Shown here: positions 1 through 8,192 of the stretch, in pieces
How the letters are laid out: each line of letters begins with the position of its first letter
How positions within the stretch are numbered: the first letter of the stretch is position 1
Assembly (NCBI GenBank): GCA_049999805.1
Contig: JBNGIO010006272.1
Span: 147,638 to 188,642 of the forward strand
Direction: 5' to 3'
DNA length: 41,005 nucleotides
Source of the DNA: Folioceros fuciformis
Taxonomy: Eukaryota; Anthocerotophyta; Anthocerotopsida; Anthocerotales
Made by a program: the position numbers and the translations under genes
Notes under the pieces: generated by a model
Seen by the model: the letters and a program-made list of their open reading frames with translations, nothing else
Databases searched by the model: none
What the model was told of the DNA's origin: nothing

Positions 1-627
1 AGTATCTGGAGGCGGCGGTGACGGTGACGGGGAAGGAGGAGGAGGCGGAGGTGGAGGGGACGGGGAAGGAGGGGACGGCGAGGACGAAGAGGACGAGGAG
101 GAAGAGGAGCGCGGGATGTCTGTGTCGCAGAAGCTTACCCTGGCATACGCGGCGGTGGTGGGAGGTGAGCTGCTTTTGCTGGTTTCTGATGTGATGCCGT
201 GGTTGGATTTGCGGCCTGGCTGATGGGAGGCTTCCTGGTGCAGCTGGTGGCTTGATGGGGTATCTCAAGAGCGGGAGCACCAAGTCCCTAGCGTCGGGGT
301 TGGCTTCCGCTGGGGTTTTGGTGTATGTGTATACGCAGCTGCCCGCGAACCCGATTTTCGCATCTTCGATTGGGCTCGGTGAGAAGAGGCTGTGTGCCAT
401 TGCTTGTTTGCGCATGCTCCGTGTGATGTTCGGCTGCCTCGGAATGTTTAGCGCTTTTTGTTGTTGATTTGGCAGGTGTGTCAGTTGCGCTTCTCACTGT
501 GATGGGAACCAGGTTTCGGAATTCTGGGAAGGTAATGCCTGCTGGATTGGTTGCCCTACTTTCGTTCATCATGTCGGGAGGGTATGTGCACGGTATTATG
601 CGGAGTGGACATTCGGCTACCGCCTGA
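1..627 (+). CDS. FAX2: FAX2-like chloroplast fatty-acid export protein (Tmemb_14 family), 5' truncated by window edge
   Basis: Three exons are visible: from base 2 (incomplete) to 164, 244-378 and 476-627, with GT-AG introns and stop TGA at 625-627. The first exon encodes a glycine-rich stretch followed by an acidic Asp/Glu stretch, then MSVSQKLTLAYAAVVGAGG. This Gly-rich/acidic linker before four short hydrophobic helices is typical of plant FATTY ACID EXPORT 2-type proteins of the Tmemb_14 family. Conserved family blocks are GGLMGYLKSGS, VYVYTQLPANP and SFIMSGGYVHGIMRS at the C-terminus. Family knowledge places FAX proteins in the plastid envelope, where they move fatty acids out of the plastid. 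The transit peptide and true start lie left of the window. Assignment to FAX2 rather than a sister rests on the linker and the QKLTL block. Confidence 0.88.
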
Positions 628-1313
628 ATCGAGAGTTGAAGAGCGTTTCCGATAATTTCAGCTTGCTATCTGCATTTTGCGCTTCAGTTGCAGCTGGAAT
701 TGAAGCATGTCTGCGGATGTGCAAGTTGGAAGTTGTAACTGATCTTTCGCTGTAAGTACATAATAGAAAGTACATCTTTTTGTAAACAGTATGAAAACTT
801 GAAATCACATTTGTAGCATCGTCTCCAGTTTGCAGGGATTTTGCACAATCCCACGATCGCATCTGCTCACATACAATCAAGACAAGTAGACTGTGGCTAA
901 CACGGAAACATTTCCCGTGGGAATTGACATTCAAACGCACAGTCAATTGATGTGGCTTACTGCAGCTACCAAGAGCTCAGCAAACGATCAGTCGTGCGGA
1001 CTGTTGAACGGTTACTAGGAACAGCCATATGCAACCTACATTCGCACGAACTTCACCAGAGTGCAGTCTACAACACACGAGATACGTCCCGCCTCACGAA
1101 GATCTGTTTACTGTTTTCTTGTTCCAGAACAAAAGGACCAACGAAATTCAGCAGCAGACGGAGCCCTAGCCCTACCCTCTAGCAAACAAACTAGAAAGGA
1201 CCCTGGAAGGCTCCTTCTTCCACATGCTTAGAAAGCAGTCACAAATTTAACATAGCGAAGAACAGAAAGGACACAGCGGAACAAGACGGCCGATAGATCC
1301 CCAAAGAAAGGGT
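628..1313. other. Intergenic between FAX2-like and H4
   Basis: This holds the 3' flank of the FAX2-like gene and, toward its right end, the 3' flank of the H4 gene. A TGTAAA-type element lies near 780, which could serve FAX2 3'-end formation. The small open frames here show no recognisable protein and look like chance. Confidence 0.5.
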
Positions 1314-1330
1314 GGTGTTCAAAAAACACC
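1314..1330 (-). terminator. Histone-type 3' stem-loop downstream of H4
   Basis: On the minus strand, GGTGTTTTTTGAACACC forms a perfect 6-bp stem (GGTGTT/AACACC) around a 5-nt T-rich loop, 52 nt after the H4 stop. It is followed directly by ACCC. The layout recalls the metazoan and chlorophyte histone mRNA 3' hairpin (6-bp stem beginning GG and ending CC, pyrimidine loop, then ACCA), although the loop is one base longer. No AATAAA signal is seen just beyond. Function is inferred from position and shape only. Confidence 0.45.
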
Positions 1331-1382
1331 ATGATAGAACCGACAGAAATCTGCCGAGGTACCAACGGTAGCCCCGCTCTGC

Positions 1383-1730
<348 letters not shown>

Positions 1731-1906
1731 TCAAGCAAAGTTGAGGACTCCCGCCCAGCTCTCCGCTCTCCCACTGGCGGCCAAGTAGCGGTTCACTGCC
1801 AACAGAACGACAGCTCAAGAACAAGAGACGAAGACGAGAATTGGAGTTGCTCCCGGATGCTAGACAACACACAGCGCGAGAATGAGAATGGCGCCTTCGG
1901 TTCCGT

Positions 1907-1914
1907 CTATTTAT
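1907..1914 (-). promoter_or_regulatory. Probable H4 TATA box, with histone-type upstream elements
   Basis: ATAAATAG on the minus strand lies about 213 nt before the H4 ATG. Farther upstream (about 1969-1977) is ACGTCGCGG, which resembles fused plant histone hexamer (ACGTCA) and octamer (CGCGGATC) motifs. A CCAAT-type sequence sits near 1984. Together they suit an S-phase histone promoter, but this is motif matching only. Confidence 0.45.
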
Positions 1915-2399
1915 CCACGACGGGGATAGAAGGGGTCGGGGCCGGCCCGGGTAGCAATGGAACCTTACCGCGACGTTTGAACGGCCAATTCCCGCGCTCA
2001 TCCAGATTCAAAGTTCAAAACTTTTGAACTTAGCCGCGGAGCACACATCTTTACGCTCGTACTGCGGTGGACAAGCGTGAGGCAGCGAGAGGAAACGAGG
2101 TTGATAATCAAGAAGAAGATACTGCAAGACTGCATCACAAGTTCAAGTTAGGGTTTTCTACATGATCAAAGGTTTTTTTTAGGGCTATGTTCAAGTGGCT
2201 ACTTGCCCTCAACTATGGCTGGCTGTAATGTGTGCTAGAATGTAGCCTTAGAGCTCCATCTGCAAGGGTCTTAATTGAATGCTTGAGTGTGGATAACGTC
2301 TAGGACATCACACCAAGGCAAGGACAACATGGAAGAAGGGAGGAGGCCAAATATGCAAGGGTGACTTTTGCTTCCTTATGGTTCGAGCTGTGAGCACAT

Positions 2400-2548
2400 G
2401 CTAGAGAATTGGTTTTAGGTTAGGCCTAGGGTTAGGGATCCTTGTAGTGTGCAGTTTTGGCTATTATAACATACCGTTGGGCATTGTTCTTTTGGCTTGG
2501 GTTAGGTCTAGGGGTACTTGTAGTATGCAATCCTTGTCTCTTGTTATA
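2400..2548. repeat. Degenerate two-copy direct repeat with TTAGGG-like motifs
   Basis: The stretch around 2417-2460 (TTAGGCCTAGGG, then CTTGTAGTGTGCA) is repeated in diverged form around 2500-2540 (TTAGGTCTAGGGG, then CTTGTAGTATGCA), about 83 bp apart. TTAGGG-like words occur but not as a telomeric array. This leads directly into the 70-bp tandem repeat. Confidence 0.45.
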
Positions 2549-2819
2549 ACTTTTAGTGAAGGTTAGCCTCCTTTCCCCAATTCACATTGCGTTTCCACAT
2601 TGAATTTAGTAGAGTTGCCACTCTTGGTGGAGGTTGGCCTCCTCGTTCTATTCACAATGCCCTTGCACATTAAATTTGGTACAGTTGTAGCTTTTAGTGG
2701 AGGTTGGTCTCCTCTCCCTATTCACAATGCCCTTCCACATTGAATATGGTAGAGTTGTAGCTTTTAGTGGAGGTTGGCCTCCTCTCCCTATTCACAATGC
2801 CCTTCCACATTGAATTCGA
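2549..2819. repeat. 70-bp tandem repeat, about 4 copies
   Basis: The unit contains ACTTTTAGTGGAGGTTGGCC, then CTCTCCCTATTCACAATGCC and CCTTCCACATTGAAT. Equivalent points fall at 2561, 2632, 2702 and 2772, a period of 70-71 bp. The two right-hand copies are nearly identical and the left ones more diverged. No long frame crosses the array. Confidence 0.9.
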
Positions 2820-3065
2820 TATAACCAATATATATTGGTAGGTAAGGTGCCTCCATAAATGTATTATGCAACATGAAGTGTGTTATGTGTTTTGAAGTGG
2901 GCTTGCAAAGTGTTGGTCAATTTTAAGCTACCTTGGCACCATATGAGAATGCTATACTGATTTCACTCAATTTTTAAGGGAATGTTATATTATTATTTAC
3001 CCGGGTTTTGCGTCCATCCATATGTTGGATGTCTTCCGGGCTATCCAGAAACACAAATCTTGTGC

Positions 3066-3112
3066 CTGCCATATCTTCTACATATGTAAAGCTTATGTAG
3101 AAGATATGGCAG
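3066..3112. repeat. Perfect 19-bp inverted repeat with 9-nt loop
   Basis: The left arm at 3066-3084 (CTGCCATATCTTCTACATA) is the exact reverse complement of the right arm at 3094-3112, separated by TGTAAAGCT. The surroundings are AT-rich and non-coding. It could be a foldback element remnant, the base of a small-RNA hairpin or a cruciform-prone site. Confidence 0.9.
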
Positions 3113-3299
3113 CCATATAAATAATATAATGTACAAGATGTAATATATTCTAATTCAGCACATCAAAAGTGAAAAAGAAAAAGCACTCACACCGACCCAC
3201 AGAGTATTGGACGAAGTACTGCGATGCCATACAGTAATCTTGCCGTCAAGACAAGTAAGGCATTCACTAATTTTGGCTTACACAGCCGAACCATGTAGC

Positions 3300-3515
3300 G
3301 CTTCTGCTGTGAGTTGTTTTAAGACGGACTCCTCAGGATGTAGTACTTCAAGCGTGAGCTCTGCTAAGACGGACTGGCAAGGATGTAATACTTCAGGTGT
3401 GAGTTCTTCTAACAAGGACTGGAAGAATGTAGCACATCCGGAGTGAGTTGTTCTACAACGGACTGGTAAGGATGTAGCCCTTCGGGACTCGGTTCTTCCA
3501 AAACGGACTGGTAAG
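3300..3515. repeat. 45-bp minisatellite, about 5 copies
   Basis: The core GACGGACTGGTAAGGATGTA recurs with its GGACT at 3326, 3371, 3416, 3460 and 3505, a period of 44-45 bp. Because the unit is close to a multiple of three, a short plus-strand frame (3207-3446) stays open through it as a 15-residue peptide repeat. I regard that as a by-product. The right edge of the array runs into the decayed SMP-C2 gene copy at the segment matching its Ser-Asp-Pro-Tyr codons. Confidence 0.88.
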
Positions 3516-4130
3516 GATCACATTTCTCCTGCTTAGCCCATGGGCAAGATCGCAGGCTTCACCGCTGAGATTCGATATTCGTTGCCACTTAAAGTCGCAC
3601 GTTTGATAGGCAGCCTATCATTGACAGCTCAGGAATAGGAGAGGTGTATTTCACTCCAGCTTTCGAACCATGAGCAAACTGCCACTCCTTCAAACCCTTC
3701 CATAATACTACCTGCCAAGCACGCACATTCGGGAGGCGTAAGTCTCTTTCACACTGTCCAGTGACGAGATTCCAGTGCAATAAAGAAATGTTGGGGCTGC
3801 CTCTTCCTAAGTTGAATGCAATCTACAAGCATGAACCCTTACCTTTCCTGAACAGCAGGTTCAAGTGGAACTGTCATTATGACTTCTTTCCCGCTATTGC
3901 GCACGAGCTGCTACTATGTCACCACCAGCACCAGAGGCCTAGAAATTGTTGAATCGTCATCGACGTACCTCACCTATATGAAAGCCAGAGGGTTAGAGAG
4001 TCTTCGGATAACCTGTCTCCACGGTCAAGATCTTTGAGCACATTAATCCGACAGCATCAGCAAGACAAATGAAGAAAAGATGTGCTCACTGTGATCCGAC
4101 ACCCGGAAGCCCTGTTGCAGGCTTAGTTCA
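3511..4130 (-). pseudogene. Decayed inverted copy of part of the SMP/C2-domain gene
   Basis: Read on the minus strand, this stretch aligns base by base with about 10250-10868 of the intact SMP-C2 gene in this window. It matches coding exons 9 and 10 (peptides RYVDDDSTI, LKEWQFAHGSKA, SMIGCLSNV against RYVDDDSTI, LKEWQFADGSKA, SMIGGLSSV). It also matches the introns between and before them (for example the GGTAATGGTTCATGCTTTTAG region). Retained introns mean DNA-level duplication, not retrotransposition. The exon-9 part is frameshifted and meets stops, so the copy cannot encode the domain. Homology ends where the 45-bp minisatellite begins. Confidence 0.85.
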
Positions 4131-4401
4131 GGCATGATCCAGAACGAGTATGACACGGCCACAACGAGTGAATCAATGGTCTCAGCCTTGTGAATTCACC
4201 CTTCCAAAAATCGAACGGCCCGGAAATTCAACCGATTCTCCAGACCAAACTCAACAACAACCATCTCCTCACGACGAAGAACCGGTCCTGCCAGCAGAAG
4301 AAAGTGCAGCCAATCCTGCCGGCAGCATAGATCCCCGCATTCCCCCTAAGCACCTTTCTAATGGTTGCGGTGTCTTCTGACGAGAATTTCACCATCACGC
4401 A
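4131..4401. other. 3' flank of RNF113-like gene
   Basis: This lies between the decayed C2-gene copy and the stop of the minus-strand RNF113-like gene. A 76-codon plus-strand frame (4150-4380) has no recognisable domain and overlaps the presumed 3' UTR. I see nothing else. Confidence 0.4.
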
Positions 4402-5419
4402 TTAACTTTCGAAATTCCAGCCTCTTTCCTTCCTCCTCTTTATTATCTCATGGGCCGTGTTGAACACTCCATTTGTAGCCTTGTTACATACAAAGCAAAC
4501 CTTGCTCCTTGCGTGATGCTGCAGCAGATAACACAAATCAGCCCACAGACCATGATCCACAGAAAAAAAAGACAAAAGAAACAACACCAGAGGCAAAACA
4601 GCACAACCAACCAACCTTCAGAGCACAGTGCTCGCAGAAATAGTGCTTGCAAAGAGTTACAACAGGCTCCTGAAAAGGCTGCCGACAGATAAAACAGGCA
4701 AAAGGAAGGCCATCGTCATCCACCTCCTCACCATCCTCCTCCTCCTCATCCTCGCCCCCCGACCTTGCCAGCTTCGCCTTCCGTTCCTTCTCCTTCAACT
4801 CCCACTCCTTCTCTATCTGCCACCCCGACTTGTAATCCCCTCTGTCATGCATGAACTTGCAGGAATCCCCGTACCCGCAGTACCCAGTCTCCTTGTAGTC
4901 CTTGCAAATGTCTGGCTGGTAATCAAATCTAACAGATGACCTAATATGGGCTGAAGCTCTGAGCGGCCCATGCGCACCTCCAGCCTTCTCCCCGGCGACC
5001 GTCTGCTCCCTCCGAAACCCGGCCTTGTAATCTGTATAGCCGTGAATTCCCTTATAAATCTTGCTCTCCGTGGACGCCTTCCCTTTGAGCGCATCCTCCG
5101 CCTGCCTCAGCACCTTCTCCCGTATAGCCCTCGCATCCCTATCGAACTCCGTCTCCGTCTCCCGGGTGGCTGTGGCCTTGCTGTCGTTCTGCGTTTGAAC
5201 CTCCTTCGACGACTCGAAGAAAAACGTCCCCTCCTTCCTCTCCAGCTCCCCGTCCTGCTCCTCCGCTGCCGTCCTCCCGGGTCTCCTGGCCACCTTAGCC
5301 TTGGACACTACGGTAGCAAGGCCTGCTCCAGCTGCATCCTCCTCCCCACCCTCGTCCTGAGTCCTCTTCCGCAGGTTCTTGTTGCGCACAGACTTCTTGA
5401 AAAATGTGCAAGCTGCCAT
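4402..5419 (-). CDS. RNF113: RNF113/CWC24-type CCCH and RING zinc-finger splicing factor
   Basis: Two exons, 5419-4616 and 4518-4402, encode 306 residues; the intron is 97 bp with GT-AG ends and phase 0. The N-terminus begins [19 protein letters not shown], the family's basic start. A CCCH finger lies at about 172-191 (C-x8-C-x5-C-x3-H, ending CKFMHDR), followed by an acidic linker. A C3HC4 RING begins at residue 242 ([17 protein letters not shown]) and is completed across the splice by [14 protein letters not shown]. This domain order is diagnostic of RNF113A (human) and Cwc24 (yeast), Prp19-associated factors that act in pre-mRNA splicing before the first step and can act as ubiquitin ligases. 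I chose the ATG at 5419 because conserved similarity starts there. The longer upstream in-frame ATG at 5521 adds an unlike Cys/Leu stretch. Confidence 0.95.
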
Positions 5420-5830
5420 CGCACAGCAAACAGAGCCGTCAGAAACCACGCTCCTCCTCAGTAACGAAAAAACACACACACACAGGCATACTTTTCTGAG
5501 AAGCCTCAGCCTCCGGTGCACCGCCTGGCTGCTGGGTTTGCTCGTCCATGCCAGAATCTCCGAGCTGCCGACGATGCGTCTTCAGGAGACTGACGTATTG
5601 AACCCTAGATTGCCCAATTTACTTACTCGCAGCACTCTCTTTAGGCACCCATCTTTAGTCTACTGCGATTTATTTCAGTTTTATTTATTTTCATTTCATA
5701 AAATACTGTGAATAATTGGGACACCACGTATAGGCGGGTTGGCCTCGCTAGGCTCGCATGTTCAGACCAACAAGGTGCAAACATGTGTAGATCTGCGTAG
5801 CCCTGACGGTGTTGTGAGGCCAGGAAACAC
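5420..5830. other. Upstream region of RNF113-like gene
   Basis: No gene is recognised. The minus-strand sequence just above the RNF113-like ATG is CT/GA-rich and would be its 5' UTR and promoter. An AT-rich run lies near 5670-5710. Confidence 0.4.
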
Positions 5831-6241
5831 AAGTGGCAGTCTTGTCTGATACAATCTACCATCAAACATCAGCAAAGATGCTGCCACGAACGCCATAAGA
5901 CCACAGCATTACTCTGTCGCTTCCCGCTGGCAACAGATGGTGGCGGATGACTCTTTTTCTGTTTGCGGAAGTGACAGTCTTGTCTGATACCATCTACCAT
6001 CGTTCAGGATTGTGTGTGTTGATGGGAGTAAAGAGTGCCTTCTAAAACCTTGAAGCGAACATCTTGCATCCGGCCGGGATCGGAGTGCAAGATGCTTCAA
6101 GACGGCTGTCGTGCAATTTCCAGACTCAGCCAAACATCAGCAAAGACGCTGCCACGAACGCCATAAGACCACAGCATTACTCTGCCGCTTCCCGCTGGCA
6201 ACAGATGGTGGCGGATGACTCTTTTACTGTTTGCGGAAGTG
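5831..6241. repeat. Nested direct repeats (110 bp x2 and 33 bp x2)
   Basis: Bases 5864-5973 and 6132-6241 are near-identical 110-bp copies with about four mismatches, offset by 268 bp. Both run from AAACATCAGCAAAGA to GTTTGCGGAAGTG. A second repeat, containing CAGTCTTGTCTGATAC and CATCTACCATC, occurs at 5831-5863 and 5970-6002, flanking the first copy. The pattern suggests a local duplication of a short block. No coding capacity is seen. Confidence 0.9.
6049..6101. repeat. Interrupted inverted repeat (8+8 bp arms)
   Basis: CTTGAAGC, a GAAC bulge and ATCTTGCA (6049-6068) are mirrored by TGCAAGAT and GCTTCAAG (6086-6101) around a 17-nt GC-rich loop. Every base in both arm blocks pairs; only the 4-nt bulge is unpaired. 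It lies between the two 110-bp repeat copies. Confidence 0.8.
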
Positions 6242-8192
6242 GATTAGAAGTTCACATATTCGAAGGGTTTGAGGACGGATCTCTCGAGATCCATGTCTGT
6301 GCCTTATCTTACTTTCCGTCAGACCGGTCTCGTTTTCCAGTTCGTCCGCGACCGTGCGTCACATCAGGATTCGGGTGCACGTCCCTCGATATTGCGCTTT
6401 CCTGTGTGCTGGATGTAACAGACCAGCAGCGACCTGAATTTGGTTCAATGCCTTTCATGAAGAACGTGCATCTGCTTCAGCTGTGATGGCCGCGCACCTG
6501 CATGATTTACAGCTAGGGTATGATGGCATCAGAAACCCTACGATCATTGGAACTTGCGGCTTGCAAGTGCCAGCAGTCATGGTTGCCGTGCTAGACCACG
6601 CTGGAGCATGCTGACGGATGCAGCGGAGACTATCTTCTACGAGCGCGAATGGTGGTCTGAGGAACCTTTTCACGGGATCTATTCCACAGGTTGAATATAT
6701 ATTGCCTTCCAAGCCAAGCAGTTGCGAGGATAGATCACGCACTGCTGGTCCAGATTCCTCACAGCGAGAAAGGATACATACATTCTTACGGTTGATGCTA
6801 CCGAACGGGATTCAGGTGGAGTGTCCTGTCCGGACAGGAACGTGCTCGGGACAGGGAAGCTTCTGAAGCAGGTACCTTCTAGCATATCCTACAGCGGCAG
6901 CGGCATATGCGTCGGTGCGAGGGTGCCGCGTTCCTCTGACTGCTGGTGCTGTTGACCGCTCGACGTTAGTGGGCTCAACCGGGACTGGACTCACACCGAG
7001 TGCCTGGTCAGCTGAAGCAGTCAAAACGCGTTAGTTTGTTCCCTTAACAGAAGACTTAACTTTTGAGCTTGCTCTAAAAACGATGGCGGGGAGTTGATTC
7101 ATTCTTCTAGACGCATAATAAGGGGATCATATTCCGCTTCCGATCCCACTGTGTTGATTTGTTAGACCGATGCCAACACGACGGGGTCTGGGCAACGGAG
7201 TGTTTATCGGCCTCCTGCTGCGCTGGGCACTCGTGTGGGCGGTGCTCAGGTCCTGAGCAGGTAGTGCGCAATGGAGGGGCTTGCTTCAAGGGAGTAGGGA
7301 CGAGATTCCGGAGCGGCGGATCCAGCCGCACCCAGAGGCAGCGTGGAGCCAGGGTTTCAGGAATTGAGGGCCGGGCGTTGCATTGCGCAGCTGGTTGCAA
7401 TTGGGTGCAATTGTCCAGGGTAGGGTCACGCAGATCGCGGGGCCGCTGACTAGACTTTCATTTTTGGATCTGATAAGCGAGGATGAGCTAGCTGGGCGGC
7501 AGCGGCAGTGGGTGTGGCAGCAGCAGTTTTGCAGTAGGGATGGAGCTGGTGCGGGAAGTGGGGTGGTGGATCTGACGTGCCGGCGAAGCTGGATTTTTGG
7601 TAGGTGGCGGGCTAGCACGCCGAAAGTTGGCCGTGTCAGCGGGGTTCGGTTGAGCTGGAGATTGAGCTTTGGTGCGGGAGGCTTGGATGACAGGTGCGAG
7701 TTTCGTGCGGCTGGTGGTGGGATGCGGCTCTGAATCAGGTGGCGGATTAGAGGATTTTGGGCAGCAGGGAAGGATATGTATATACGGGCTCGTGCTTGTT
7801 GCAACGGACTGTGAAATGGGCCTAGCAGGGATGCGGGGACGTATCCAGCAGGCAGGATTGGCTGTAGCTGCACCAGCTGCTATCACAGGTTCTGCATTTT
7901 GAGGACATGGTTGTTGCTAGATTTGTCAAGGCGGATTTTTCCATTCGGGCCGTTGCTTCATTTTGGGACGGTGAATTCGCAAGGCTGAGTTCATCGTCGC
8001 ACGGGTTGTGGTCCGCCGTGTATGACCAGACGCTGTACTAGATCAGGGGACGTGTCCGTATAGTCCCGCAGGCCTCCACTCAGGTGCACACAGCACGCCT
8101 GTGCGAGCAGGCGCCGGGTAGTGGAGAACATCTCGAGATCTGCGCCCAGCGTAGGGCTTAGACAGGCGGAGTGAAGGTTGTAAACTATCAGA
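6242..8192. other. Gene-free region upstream of the SMP-C2 gene
   Basis: There are short open frames on both strands, including a Pro/His-rich minus frame near 7300-7870, but none shows a domain, credible splice pattern or family similarity. The part from about 7100 to 8190 is GC-rich and probably holds the promoter and 5' UTR of the plus-strand gene at 8193. Confidence 0.4.

Noticed and set aside
2400-2530. TTAGGG-like words suggesting an interstitial telomere repeat
   Set aside because: Only isolated degenerate words occur, not a run of TTTAGGG; better explained by a short direct repeat.
3207-3446. 79-codon frame with a 15-residue repeated peptide, which could look like a secreted repeat protein
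   Set aside because: The repeat arises from the 45-bp minisatellite, has no signal peptide and no splice context, and the array breaks frame at the 44-bp step.
3300-3515. CRISPR-like regular repeats
   Set aside because: Unit and spacer both repeat, there are no unique spacers and the DNA is eukaryotic; this is a minisatellite. The same applies to 2549-2819 and 13030-13258.
4970-5464. Long plus-strand open frame (164 codons), Leu/Pro/Arg-rich
   Set aside because: It is antisense to the first exon of the RNF113-like gene; composition mirrors its codon bias and there is no domain.
7286-7873. Pro/His-rich minus-strand frame of 195 codons
   Set aside because: GC-rich low-complexity sequence, no domain, probably the 5' region of the SMP-C2 gene on the other strand.
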